Assembly: GCA_041481445.1 (NCBI GenBank)
Contig: JBGPBV010000138.1
Span: 1-17,788 of the forward strand
Source of the DNA: AA29 sp041481445
Lineage (GTDB): Bacteria; Acidobacteriota; Vicinamibacteria; Fen-336
DNA: 17,788 bases
Reading direction: 5' to 3'
A model generated the notes under the pieces. It made no database searches. It was not told where the DNA came from and was given only the letters and a program-made list of their open reading frames with translations. Shown piece by piece: positions 1 to 7,037 of this stretch. Each line of letters begins with the position of its first letter. Within the stretch, counting starts at the first letter, position 1. A program made the position numbers and the translations under genes.

Positions 1-290
1 CGCTGGGCGGAGTCGAAGGGCAGGAAGAACATGCCCAGCCCCACGTCGCGCTGGGCGATGGCCCGGGTGTGCTCGGGGAAGCGGTCGAGCAGCAGCGGCC
101 AGGGGATGTCGAGGAGGAGGCCGGCGCCGTGGCCGGCCGCTCCGCGGTGGTCGAACTGCTGGCACAGGCCGAGGGCCATGCCCACGACCTTGCGCTCGGC
201 CACGCCCTTGCGGGAGGCCAGGAAGCCGATCCCGCAAGCGGCAACTTCCGGCCGGGTCCGGCGGACGGGGGTGGGGGGAGCTTGGCTCAT
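1..290 (-). CDS. Glutamate synthase-type class II glutaminase, N-terminal fragment (partial)
   Basis: Reading on the minus strand from ATG 290 gives 96 residues that run off the window edge. After a short N-terminal extension comes ACGIGF, with Cys19 placed like the nucleophile that becomes residue 1 of mature glutamate synthase large subunit (GltB family). It is followed by FDHRGA and a GAGLLLDIPW segment matching the GDGAGILLQIP block of that family. Such enzymes hydrolyse glutamine and pass ammonia to 2-oxoglutarate. The usual loop between HRGA and GAG (typically containing ADGKTGD) is shortened here to AGH. No clear Shine-Dalgarno precedes the ATG. A TATCCT box at 302-307 on the minus strand would put transcription start only a few bases before it. 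The family call is fairly secure; whether this is full-length GltB or a shorter GltB-like amidotransferase cannot be seen. Confidence 0.72.
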   Translation of the reverse strand, partial: MSQAPPTPVRRTRPEVAACGIGFLASRKGVAERKVVGMALGLCQQFDHRGAAGHGAGLLLDIPWPLLLDRFPEHTRAIAQRDVGLGMFFLPFDSAQ

Positions 291-320
291 CGCGATCCGA
301 CAGGATAGCCAAGCCAAGCG

Positions 321-346
321 TAGAAGAGGATTAGAATCTTCTTCTA
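321..346. repeat. Inverted repeat between maoC-like gene and glutaminase gene
   Basis: TAGAAGA (321-327) and TCTTCTA (340-346) are perfect complements around a 12-base spacer, in an unusually AT-rich patch that includes the stop codon of the MaoC gene. It could be a weak hairpin or an operator for the glutaminase gene. The plus strand of the spacer also reads TTAGAAT, the same box found before the gmd gene. There is no T-run, so a classical terminator is unlikely. Confidence 0.35.
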
Positions 347-841
347 GACGTCATGCGCTGGGCGCATGGCCTTGGCCGGGGCCGCCGGCCGCGCCTCCAC
401 CAGCACGTTCATGACCACGACCTGGACCGGCTCCCCGCGCTGGTTCAGGGTGGTGGCCCGGCACTTCACGAACCCGTGCCCGGGGCGACGGCGCGACGAG
501 CGCACCTCCAGCACCTCGGTCTCGACCTCGAGCTCGTCGCCGGGCCGGACCGCGCGCGGCCACTTCAGCTCGTCCGCCCAGCCTCCGATGATCCCGCCCG
601 CGGGGCGGAACTCGCCTTCGACGAGCAGGCGCATGGTCAGGGCGGCGGTGTGCCAGCCGCTGGCGGCCAGCCCCTCGAAGTAGGACGCACGCGCCACCTC
701 CTCGTCGAGGTGGAACGGCTGCGGGTCGTAGGCGGCGGCGAAGGCCTTGATGGCGGCGGCGTCCACGCGGAGCTTCCCCGACCGGTAGGTCTGGCCGACG
801 GCGAAATCTTCCAGGTACAGGCGCCCGCCGTCGGGTCTCAT
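344..841 (-). CDS. MaoC family (hot-dog fold) dehydratase
   Basis: The 165-residue product matches MaoC-like/(R)-enoyl-CoA hydratases: an opening LEDFAVGQTY block, a hydratase-like motif with Asp39 and His44 (YDPQPFH), an ASGWH segment and a C-terminal GDELEVETEVLEVR strand typical of hot-dog proteins. Members hydrate or dehydrate acyl-CoA thioesters in the cytoplasm. The open frame extends upstream to 985, but those 48 extra residues are low-complexity and Arg-rich. The ATG at 841 begins just before the conserved start, so it was chosen even though its ribosome site is weak. It reads in the same direction as the glutaminase gene, 53 bases upstream of it, and could be co-transcribed. The substrate cannot be told from the sequence. 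Confidence 0.85.
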   Translation of the reverse strand: MRPDGGRLYLEDFAVGQTYRSGKLRVDAAAIKAFAAAYDPQPFHLDEEVARASYFEGLAASGWHTAALTMRLLVEGEFRPAGGIIGGWADELKWPRAVRPGDELEVETEVLEVRSSRRRPGHGFVKCRATTLNQRGEPVQVVVMNVLVEARPAAPAKAMRPAHDV

Positions 842-1049
842 CCTGGATCCGGATCGTAGACCAAGTTGCCCAGGGCGCGTGGCTCGAGCGACGCAGGCGC
901 GTCCTCCGAAGAGGACGCGCCGGTGCGGGGCAGCCGTGGCAAGTGCGCCTGCCTCAATGCGTTGGCGGCTCCCTGTTTCTGGCATCCTTCCTGCTACCTG
1001 GCGCGCTCAGAAGGCGCCGGCGTGGACGCGCCGGAGCGAGGAGAGGCAC
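842..1049. other. Divergent intergenic region, no gene recognised
   Basis: These 208 bases separate the minus-strand MaoC gene from the plus-strand beta-barrel gene, so promoters for both should lie here. No convincing -35/-10 pair was found. TGCTACCTG near 989 is the nearest thing to an extended -10 for the plus-strand gene and is weak. Open frames crossing the region look like GC-rich artefacts. Confidence 0.4.
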
Positions 1050-1775
1050 ATGTCACGAGCGGCGGCGGCGATGTTGACCCTCGGCCTGGTGGCGTTGTCG
1101 CCGGCCGCGGGGTGGGCAGGCGGGCTCGAGGTGAGGCTGGGCGCGTTCTTCCCGCGCGCCGAGAGCGACCTCTTCCTCGACGACAACCAGCTCTACACGC
1201 CCGATTCACGCCGGCACGAGTGCACGGCGTCGGCGTGTCCGGGGGTGCAGAAGAGCGATTGGATCGGCTTCTACGGCGGGGCGGAGTACAGCTTCAACGT
1301 GGCCGAGCACGTCGAGCTGGGCTTCAGCGTCGACGTCTACGACCGCACCCAGGACACGTTCTACCGCAACGACGTGCGCGACGACGGCACCGACATCCGG
1401 CAGACCCTGAAGCTGACCCTCGTGCCCGTGGGTGCCTCGCTGCGCCTGGTGCCCATGGACCGGTTCGCGCCCGTGCAGCCGTACCTGACCGTCGGCGCGG
1501 ACGCGATCTTCTACGACTACAAGGAATACGGCGATTTCATCGACTTCTACCAGGACAGCCGGCCCATCTCGTACGACTCGTTCGAGTCGGACGGGATCGC
1601 CTTCGGCGGGCATGCCGCGGTCGGCCTCCGGATCCCGCTCGGGCACGACTTCGCGCTCACCGCGGAAGGTCGCTACCAGTTCGCGGGGAAGAAGCGGATG
1701 GACGACGACTTCAACCTCAACCAGCTCGACCTCAACGGCGCCAGCGCGACGATCGGAGTCCGGCTCCGGTTCTGA
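1050..1775 (+). CDS. Outer-membrane beta-barrel protein
   Basis: This 241-residue protein starts with a Sec signal peptide (hydrophobic segment at about residues 8-20, cleavage likely after GWA). The rest alternates polar and aromatic residues in amphipathic strands: LEVRLGAFFPR near the start, then YSFNVAEHVELGFSVDVYDR, then AEGRYQF. It ends RLRF, the terminal aromatic expected of a BAM substrate. The ATG at 1050 was chosen over an upstream in-frame ATG at 879 because it begins a proper signal peptide and follows a good ribosome site (GAGGAGAGG). Two cysteines in the CTASACPG loop may form an extracellular disulfide. It resembles general OmpA/OmpW-like small barrels; no specific family is recognised and the cargo or role is unknown. 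Confidence 0.8.
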   Translation: MSRAAAAMLTLGLVALSPAAGWAGGLEVRLGAFFPRAESDLFLDDNQLYTPDSRRHECTASACPGVQKSDWIGFYGGAEYSFNVAEHVELGFSVDVYDRTQDTFYRNDVRDDGTDIRQTLKLTLVPVGASLRLVPMDRFAPVQPYLTVGADAIFYDYKEYGDFIDFYQDSRPISYDSFESDGIAFGGHAAVGLRIPLGHDFALTAEGRYQFAGKKRMDDDFNLNQLDLNGASATIGVRLRF

Positions 1776-1855
1776 TCGCCGGTCCAGGGGGGCGCCGGCG
1801 GCGAGGTCCGCGGCGTCCCCTTGCGCATTTCGCGCTACTCGCCGGGGCGCTCGTC

Positions 1856-1861
1856 TAGAAT
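1856..1861 (+). promoter_or_regulatory. Putative -10 box (TAGAAT) for the ABC ATPase operon
   Basis: TAGAAT lies 38 bases before the ATG at 1894, in a locally AT-richer patch. No matching -35 is visible at 16-18 bases. It resembles the boxes before other genes in this window, which is the main support. Confidence 0.45.
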
Positions 1862-1893
1862 ACTTCCGTACACCCTGGCATGGAGCCGCCCCG

Positions 1894-2673
1894 ATGGACG
1901 CGACCGCCGTCCCCGCCGAGGCCGTTCGGAAGGTCCTCGTGCGCCTGGACGCGGTCGAGCAGCTCTACGACCGGAAGATCCGCATCCTGGGTCCCCTCGA
2001 CCTCGAGGTGCACGAGGGCGAGTTCCTTTCCCTGGTGGGCCCCTCCGGCTGCGGCAAGAGCACGCTGCTGCGCATCGTGGCCGGCGTGCTGCGGCCCACG
2101 CGCGGGCGCGTCTTCCTGGGCGACCGCCTCCTGCTGGGCGTGAACCGGAGCGCGGCCCTGGTCTTCCAGAGCTTCGCCCTCTTCCCCTGGCTCACCGTCG
2201 TCGACAACGTCGCCCTCGGGCTGGAGGCGCGGGGCCTGGGCGTGCACGAGCGGCTCAAGAAGGCGGAGAAGTACATCGACCTCGTCGGCCTGTCCGGCTA
2301 CGAGCGCGCCTATCCCAAGGAGCTCTCGCGCGGGATGAAGCAGCTGGTGGGGCTGGCGCGCGCGCTGGCGGTGGAGCCGGAGCTGCTGTGCATGGACGAG
2401 CCGTTCTCCGCCCTCGACGTCCTCACCGCGCGGACGATGCGCGACCTGGTCCTCGACCTCTGGGCCTCGCCCGAGGTGATGACCAAGAGCATCCTGCTCG
2501 TCACCCACAGCATCGAGGAGGCGGTCGCCATGTCGGATCGCGTGGTGGTCCTGAAGGCGAACCCCGGGCGCGTCGCCGACACCGTCGACCTGGGCGCCGT
2601 CCCGCGCCCGCGCCGCCCGGAGGCGCCCGCCGTGCGCGAGGTCGTGAACCGCATGTACACGCTCCTGGCCTGA
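1894..2673 (+). CDS. Nitrate/sulfonate/taurine-type ABC transporter ATP-binding protein
   Basis: The 259-residue product is a complete ABC ATPase. It has Walker A GPSGCGKST (residues 49-57), Q-loop Gln92 in LVFQSFALFPWLT, signature LSRGMKQ (144-150), Walker B LLCMDE (164-169), D-loop SALD and H-loop His205. The FPWLTVVDNVALGLE block and the DVLTA, KSILLVTHSIEEA and NPGR segments place it with the NrtD/TauB/SsuB group, in particular those carrying an AAA-associated C-terminal domain. That domain is encoded separately by the next gene. The second glycine of LSGGQ is Arg here. The ATG at 1894 follows a GGAG at 1882. No permease or substrate-binding gene lies nearby, so the transported substrate is unknown. 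Confidence 0.88.
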   Translation: MDATAVPAEAVRKVLVRLDAVEQLYDRKIRILGPLDLEVHEGEFLSLVGPSGCGKSTLLRIVAGVLRPTRGRVFLGDRLLLGVNRSAALVFQSFALFPWLTVVDNVALGLEARGLGVHERLKKAEKYIDLVGLSGYERAYPKELSRGMKQLVGLARALAVEPELLCMDEPFSALDVLTARTMRDLVLDLWASPEVMTKSILLVTHSIEEAVAMSDRVVVLKANPGRVADTVDLGAVPRPRRPEAPAVREVVNRMYTLLA

Positions 2674-2674
2674 G

Positions 2675-3169
2675 ATGAGCCCGCGCGCCCACGACTGGCA
2701 GCCGCTGCCGCACGCGCCGATCGCGACCGTCTTCGGCCTGCTCGAGCACCTGCGCGACACCGCGGGCGGGCGCGAGGACCTCTACAAGCTCGGGGGCCCG
2801 CTCGGCTACGAGCTCGACGACCTCCTGCCCGTCACGGAGGCGGCCAAGCAGCTCGGCCTGGTCAAGATCGCCTCCGGCGACATCGAGCTGACCAGCGAGG
2901 GGCGCGCGCTGGCGGCGGCGGAGCCCCCCGAGCGCAAGGAGCGCCTCCGGCGCCGGCTGCTGGAGCTGCCGCTCCTCCATCGGATCGTCGACGCCCTGCG
3001 CGCGGCGGATGGCGGCCGCGTCCCCAAGCAGGGCTTCCTGGAGGTCCTCGAGGAGCACTTCTCGCCCTCCGAGGCCGGGCGGCAGCTCGACACCGCCCTG
3101 GACTGGGCGCGCTACGGCGAGATCTTCGACCACGACCCCGATAGCGAGGAGTTCGTCCTCGCCGGCTGA
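2675..3169 (+). CDS. AAA-associated C-terminal domain protein, stand-alone partner of the ABC ATPase
   Basis: This 164-residue protein matches the domain normally fused to the C-terminus of nitrate/taurine-type ABC ATPases (AAA_assoc_C, PF09821). Recognisable blocks are GGREDLYKL, ELDDLLPVTEAAKQLG, a GDIELTSEGRA strand-turn that looks winged-helix-like, and RQLDTALDWARYGEIF near the end. Its start lies one base after the stop of the ATPase gene and in another frame, so translational coupling is likely. The domain is thought to regulate or stabilise the ATPase, but its exact role is not established. Assignment rests on recalled family sequence patterns. The split from the ATPase is clear in the sequence. 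Confidence 0.78.
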   Translation: MSPRAHDWQPLPHAPIATVFGLLEHLRDTAGGREDLYKLGGPLGYELDDLLPVTEAAKQLGLVKIASGDIELTSEGRALAAAEPPERKERLRRRLLELPLLHRIVDALRAADGGRVPKQGFLEVLEEHFSPSEAGRQLDTALDWARYGEIFDHDPDSEEFVLAG

Positions 3170-3184
3170 GGCCCTGGCCCACCC

Positions 3185-3823
3185 ATGCACAAGTTCGTCC
3201 TCTGGGTACAGACGGTGCTCGTGCCCCTCCTGGGCGCGCCCGGGATGTTCGTGATCGCGTTCCTCGACTCGTCCTTCCTGAGCTTCCCCGAGATCAACGA
3301 CATCCTCCTCATCACCTCCTCGCACATCCACCCCGGGCGCGCCTGGCTCTACGCCACGATGACCACGCTGGGCTCGGTGGTGGGATGCATGGTGATGTGG
3401 GAAGTGGGCCGCCGCGGGGGCGAGGCGGTGCTGGCGCGGCGTTTCGGCCGCGGCCGCTTCGTGAGGGCGGAAAACGCGCTCCGCCGCTGGGGCGTCCTCA
3501 CCGTGGCCATCCCCGCCCTCTTCCCGCCGCCCATGCCGTTCAAGATCTTCGTGGTGGCGGCGGGAGTCGTCGGCCTTCCCGCCCGGCGGCTGGCCGTGAC
3601 CCTGCTCCTCGCCCGCGGCCTGCGCTACGCCTTCTGGGCGGCCATGGGCGTGTACTACGGCGACGAGGCCCTGGCCTGGCTGGAGCGCTTCGACGGCTGG
3701 TTCGCCCTGAACTGGGTCTCCGTCGTGATGGCCCTGGGGCTGGCCGTGGTGGCCGTCCTCGTCGCCTACTGGGCGCGCGGCCTGTGGGCCCGGCGGGCTC
3801 GTCCGGACGCCGGGCAGGCCTGA
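3185..3823 (+). CDS. DedA/VTT-domain (SNARE-associated) membrane protein
   Basis: The 212-residue product is an inner-membrane protein with hydrophobic segments near residues 8-28, 55-75, 105-150 and 183-203. The FPPPMPFKIFVVAAGVVGLP block followed by RGLRYAFWAAMGVYYG is characteristic of the DedA/VTT fold, whose members include flippase-like lipid transporters and proton-linked proteins. FLDSSFLSFPEINDILL corresponds to the re-entrant loop that carries acidic residues. It starts 15 bases after the previous stop, so it probably belongs to the same operon. The ribosome site is weak. The exact substrate, such as undecaprenyl phosphate or phosphatidylethanolamine, cannot be inferred. Confidence 0.85.
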   Translation: MHKFVLWVQTVLVPLLGAPGMFVIAFLDSSFLSFPEINDILLITSSHIHPGRAWLYATMTTLGSVVGCMVMWEVGRRGGEAVLARRFGRGRFVRAENALRRWGVLTVAIPALFPPPMPFKIFVVAAGVVGLPARRLAVTLLLARGLRYAFWAAMGVYYGDEALAWLERFDGWFALNWVSVVMALGLAVVAVLVAYWARGLWARRARPDAGQA

Positions 3824-3833
3824 GGGCGAGGTC

Positions 3834-3842
3834 TGCTATCAT
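3834..3842 (+). promoter_or_regulatory. Extended -10 promoter for the S41 peptidase gene
   Basis: TGCTATCAT (hexamer TATCAT at 3837-3842) lies 28 bases before the ATG at 3871, with no -35-like hexamer at 17 bases. The same nonamer occurs before uvrA and, on the minus strand, before the lipoprotein gene at 12762. Confidence 0.6.
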
Positions 3843-3870
3843 CGTGACGCGGGGGAGGGGTTCTAGAGGC

Positions 3871-5583
3871 ATGAAGCTCACGAGGCTCGGCGCCTTCACG
3901 ATCGCGGTCCTGGGGGCGTCGACCCTGGCCGGCGGCTTCTTCGGCAACCGGGTGCTGGCCGGAAACAGCCGCCTCTCCGATCACCTCCGCCTCTACACCT
4001 CGATCCTCAGCGCGGTCGAGGAGAACTACCCGGACGACGTCAAGAGCGACCGGCTCGTCTCCTCGTCGATCCGCGAGATGCTGCGCACCCTCGACCCGCA
4101 CTCGAACTTCCTGGAGCCCAAGGAGTACAACACCCTCCAGGAGCGCCAGAAGGGCTCGTACTACGGCCTCGGCATCACCGTGCAGTCGGTGGACGGCAAC
4201 ATCACCGTGGTCGCTCCCTTCGAGGGCACGCCCGCCCATCGCCTGGGCATCCGCGCCGGCGACGTCATCAGCAAGATCGAGAACGAGGACGCGCGCGGGA
4301 TGTCGATCGACGACGCGGTGAAGCGCCTGCGCGGCCCGAAGGGCACGCCCGTGCACATCACGATCGTCCGCCAGGGCTACGAGACCCCGCTCGAGTTCAC
4401 GGTGCTGCGCGACGAGATCCCGCTGCACTCCGTCCCCTACTTCTTCATGGCCTCGAAGAAGACGGGCTACATCCGCCTGACCGACTTCAACGAGACGACG
4501 GCCTGCCGGCCGGGCGACCCGAGCGACTGCGAGAAGGAGCTGGAGAAGGCCCTCCGGACCCTGACCAAGGAGGGGGCCACCTCCATCATCCTGGACATCC
4601 GTGACAACCCGGGCGGCCTGCTCGACCAGGCCTTCGCGGTCTCGAACCTGTTCCTGAAGAAGGGACAGATGGTGGTCTTCACGAGGGGCCGCAGCAAGCG
4701 GGACGAGACGAGCTACGTGACCGAGGAGGAGAGCCGCTTCGCCAACCTGCCCCTGGTCGTGCTGACCTCGAAGCACAGCGCGAGCGCGTCCGAGATCGTG
4801 GCCGGCGCGATCCAGGACCACGACCGCGGGCTGATGGTGGGGGAGACCACGTTCGGCAAGGGCCTGGTCCAGACCATCATGCCCCTGCGCAACGTGCGCG
4901 GGTACGCCCTGGCCCTGACCACCGCGCGCTACTACACGCCCTCCGGCCGCTCGATCCAGCGCGACTACGGGTCCACCGCCTTCGAGGACTACGTGGCGCC
5001 CAAGGACCGCAAGACCTGCGACGAGGCGCGCACGGGCGAGGCCAAGCTGACCGACGCCGGGCGCAAGGTCTACGGCGGCGACGGCATCACGCCCGACTTC
5101 TGCGTGGAGCTGGAGGCGCCCAACAAGGTCGTGTCCTACCTGATCGCGAAGTCGGCCTTCGGCGGGTTCGCTCGCGGCTTCTCGGCGGCGGAGAACACGG
5201 GCGGGGCGGCGGACATCGCCGGCGCCGGCAAGCGCTCCGAGGTCAGCGCGGCCAAGGTGCGGCTGATCGGGCGCGACTTCCAGGTGGACGAGCGCACCCT
5301 GGCCGACTTCCGGGCCTACCTCGACAAGCGCAAGCTGCGCTACACGCCGGAGGAGCTGACCGCCAACCGCGAGGCCATCTCCCACCAGATCACCGAGCAG
5401 GTCCTGCTGCAGGTGTTCGGCGAGGGCGAGGCGCGCCGCCGGTCCATGGCCTGGGACCCCCAGGTCAAGAAGGCGCTGGAGCTGGTCCCGAAGTCGGACC
5501 TGCTCTTGAAGGACCCGCAGCGGTTCATCGCCGAGCGGGTGGCGGAGAGCCGGGCGACGGCGCCAACCGGCCCGGCACAGTAG
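3871..5583 (+). CDS. S41 family C-terminal processing peptidase (CtpA/Prc-like)
   Basis: The 570-residue product starts with a membrane-spanning or signal segment (about residues 8-30). Next come an N-terminal helical cap, a PDZ domain (about 95-170, from SYYGLGITV to VHITIVR) and the S41 catalytic core. Catalytic Ser305 sits in SASASE and the general-base Lys330 in FGKGLVQ, 25 residues apart as in the Prc/CtpA family. DIRDNPGGLLDQA is the conserved core strand. The C-terminal 170 residues form an extra, mainly helical tail beyond the usual CtpA length. Such proteases trim exported proteins at their C-termini in the periplasm. The ATG at 3871 was chosen because it opens the signal segment behind a GGGGGAGGGG stretch. 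Two Cys pairs near 210-220 and 380-410 could form disulfides. Confidence 0.92.
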   Translation: MKLTRLGAFTIAVLGASTLAGGFFGNRVLAGNSRLSDHLRLYTSILSAVEENYPDDVKSDRLVSSSIREMLRTLDPHSNFLEPKEYNTLQERQKGSYYGLGITVQSVDGNITVVAPFEGTPAHRLGIRAGDVISKIENEDARGMSIDDAVKRLRGPKGTPVHITIVRQGYETPLEFTVLRDEIPLHSVPYFFMASKKTGYIRLTDFNETTACRPGDPSDCEKELEKALRTLTKEGATSIILDIRDNPGGLLDQAFAVSNLFLKKGQMVVFTRGRSKRDETSYVTEEESRFANLPLVVLTSKHSASASEIVAGAIQDHDRGLMVGETTFGKGLVQTIMPLRNVRGYALALTTARYYTPSGRSIQRDYGSTAFEDYVAPKDRKTCDEARTGEAKLTDAGRKVYGGDGITPDFCVELEAPNKVVSYLIAKSAFGGFARGFSAAENTGGAADIAGAGKRSEVSAAKVRLIGRDFQVDERTLADFRAYLDKRKLRYTPEELTANREAISHQITEQVLLQVFGEGEARRRSMAWDPQVKKALELVPKSDLLLKDPQRFIAERVAESRATAPTGPAQ

Positions 5584-5592
5584 GCAACGGAA

Positions 5593-5637
5593 CTCGGCTC
5601 GGCTGGCCGCTGCAGAGCCTCGGCCAGCCGAGCCGAG
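5593..5637. terminator. 17-bp perfect hairpin after the S41 peptidase gene
   Basis: Positions 5593-5609 and 5621-5637 are perfectly complementary around an 11-base loop (CTGCAGAGCCT). The stem is built on the units CTCGGCT and GGCC. It begins 10 bases after the stop codon. No T-run follows, so it may be a non-canonical terminator or an mRNA-stabilising 3' structure. It ends 5 bases before the extended -10 of pspA and could also act as an operator. Confidence 0.7.
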
Positions 5638-5642
5638 GACAT

Positions 5643-5651
5643 GTGCTATTC
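5643..5651 (+). promoter_or_regulatory. Extended -10 promoter for pspA
   Basis: TGCTATTCT (hexamer at 5646-5651) is placed to start transcription near 5658, giving a leader of about 28 bases before the ATG at 5686. It abuts the inverted repeat at 5593-5637. No sigma-54 element, which drives psp genes in enterobacteria, is seen upstream. Confidence 0.55.
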
Positions 5652-5685
5652 TCGCCGGGCTTTCTCCAGCCGGGAGGCCAAATCC

Positions 5686-6426
5686 ATGTTCACGCGCATA
5701 GGCCGCTTCTTCCGGGCCGTCTTCAACGCCATCCTCGGCGAGGCGGAGAGCCAGGTGCCCGTCGCCATGCTCGAGGAGTCGACCCGGGAGATGCTCGACA
5801 ACCTCCGCTCCCTCCGGGAGGCGACGGCCACCACCATCGCGTACGAGACCAAGGCCAAGCGCGAGCAGGACGCGCAGAACGGACGCATCAAGAACCTCGA
5901 GCGGCAGGCGGAAGAGGCCCTCAAGCAGGGCAACGAGAAGCTGGCCCGCCGCGCCCTGCAGCTCCAGGTGGAGGCGCGCGCCACCGCCGAGCGCGCCGTG
6001 GCCACCTTCAAGGCCTCCCACGCGCGGGCCGAGAACGCCCGGACCAAGCTGAAGATCGAGGAGGAGCGGGTCCAGGGCAAGATCCGGCAGTTGGGCGAGC
6101 TCAAGGCCATCAACTCCATGAACGAAGCCCAGCGCCGGATGCAGTCCATCACCGACGAGTACAACATCGACGGCGCGATGAACGTCTTCGACAAGACCGC
6201 CGGCACCATCCAGGAGCAGGCGGACAAGCTCTCGGCGATGGACACGATCGCCGTCTCCGAGGGCGAGGACCTGGACCGGCAGCTGTCCGCCATCAGCCAG
6301 AAGACCGAAGTCGACTCCGCCCTGGAGGCGCTCAAGGCGCGGCTGGGGGAGGGCGGGACGGCCGCGCCTTCGGGGCCCGCCAAGCAGAAGGAGAAGGTCT
6401 CCTCGGCGTTCGAGGAGCAGAAGTAG
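5686..6426 (+). CDS. pspA: PspA/IM30 family membrane-stress protein
   Basis: The 246-residue protein has the PspA/IM30 plan. An N-terminal amphipathic helix (MFTRIGRFFRAVFNAILGEAE) for membrane binding is followed by a long coiled coil (about residues 25-190) rich in Glu, Lys, Arg and Gln. The ESTREMLDNLRSLREATATT segment and the later NIDGAMNVFDK segment are family-like. ESCRT-III-like PspA proteins assemble on damaged inner membrane and help keep the proton gradient. The ATG at 5686 follows GGGAGG with 8-base spacing and opens the amphipathic helix; an upstream in-frame start at 5641 would overlap the promoter. The C-terminal tail (GGTAAPSGPAKQKEK) looks disordered. No pspF, pspB or pspC genes are nearby. 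Confidence 0.87.
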   Translation: MFTRIGRFFRAVFNAILGEAESQVPVAMLEESTREMLDNLRSLREATATTIAYETKAKREQDAQNGRIKNLERQAEEALKQGNEKLARRALQLQVEARATAERAVATFKASHARAENARTKLKIEEERVQGKIRQLGELKAINSMNEAQRRMQSITDEYNIDGAMNVFDKTAGTIQEQADKLSAMDTIAVSEGEDLDRQLSAISQKTEVDSALEALKARLGEGGTAAPSGPAKQKEKVSSAFEEQK

Positions 6427-6434
6427 CCTCTTCC

Positions 6435-6953
6435 TTGCCGTTCCGGGCCGAGACGCCGCGGCTGGCCCTGCGGGAGATGGCCGCGGACGACCTCGACTTC
6501 GTGGCCACCATGCTCGCCCACCCGGAAGTCAACCGGTACTACGAGAGGACCTTCACGCGCGCGGACGCGCAGGCCTGGCTGGAGCGCCAGCGGGCCCGGT
6601 ACGGGCGCGACGGCCATGGGCTCTGGCTGGTGACCCTGCGCGCGGACGGGACGCCCATCGGACAGGTCGGGCTCGTGATGCAGGAAGTCGAGGGCGGGCC
6701 GCGCCCCGAGATCGGCTGGCTGCTCCATCGGCCCTTCTGGGGCCATGGCTACGCGACGGAGGCGGCGAGCGCGACGCGCGACCTCGCCTTCTCGCGCTGG
6801 CGCTACCCGGAGGTCATCTCGCTCATCCGGCCGGTGAACGAGCCTTCGCAGCGGGTGGCGACGCGGATCGGGATGGCGCCCACCCGGCGCGTCCAGTTCC
6901 ACGGCTTCGAGCACATTGTGTTCGCGGTCACGGCCCCTCCCTCCGCCGCCTGA
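6435..6953 (+). CDS. GNAT family N-acetyltransferase (RimJ/RimL-like)
   Basis: The product of about 172 residues has the GNAT layout: TPRLALREM opening strand, GQVGLVMQEV central strands, EIGWLLHRPFWGHGYATEAA (acetyl-CoA-binding motif A) and the later NEPSQRVATRIGM block typical of the Acetyltransf_3/RimL group. It would transfer an acetyl group to a protein N-terminus, an amino sugar or a small amine; the substrate is unknown. No ATG precedes the conserved start. A TTG at 6435, 8 bases after the pspA stop, is the most likely initiator, with a GAGGAG 16 bases upstream inside pspA. An ATG at 6477 would cut off the first strand. Close spacing suggests co-transcription with pspA. Confidence 0.8.
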   Translation: MPFRAETPRLALREMAADDLDFVATMLAHPEVNRYYERTFTRADAQAWLERQRARYGRDGHGLWLVTLRADGTPIGQVGLVMQEVEGGPRPEIGWLLHRPFWGHGYATEAASATRDLAFSRWRYPEVISLIRPVNEPSQRVATRIGMAPTRRVQFHGFEHIVFAVTAPPSAA

Positions 6954-6980
6954 CCCCCGCGAGGGGAAGGCCGCCTCGAG

Positions 6981-6989
6981 TGCTATCAT
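6981..6989 (+). promoter_or_regulatory. Extended -10 promoter for uvrA
   Basis: TGCTATCAT (hexamer 6984-6989) predicts a start near 6996 and a leader of about 42 bases before the ATG at 7038. No -35 hexamer or LexA-type box was recognised upstream. Confidence 0.6.
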
Positions 6990-7037
6990 TGCGCTTTTGT
7001 GCCCGGCGCGGAGGGCCGCGCAGGGTGCGAGAGGTCC

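Noticed and set aside
879..1049. Upstream extension of the beta-barrel gene to an ATG at 879
   Set aside because: The extra 57 residues are not a signal peptide. The internal ATG at 1050 has a strong ribosome site and opens a normal signal sequence.
3766..6021. A 751-codon open frame on the minus strand opposite the S41 peptidase gene
   Set aside because: It is an antisense shadow of a gene with clear catalytic residues; the translation is Arg/Gly/Leu-rich and matches no family.
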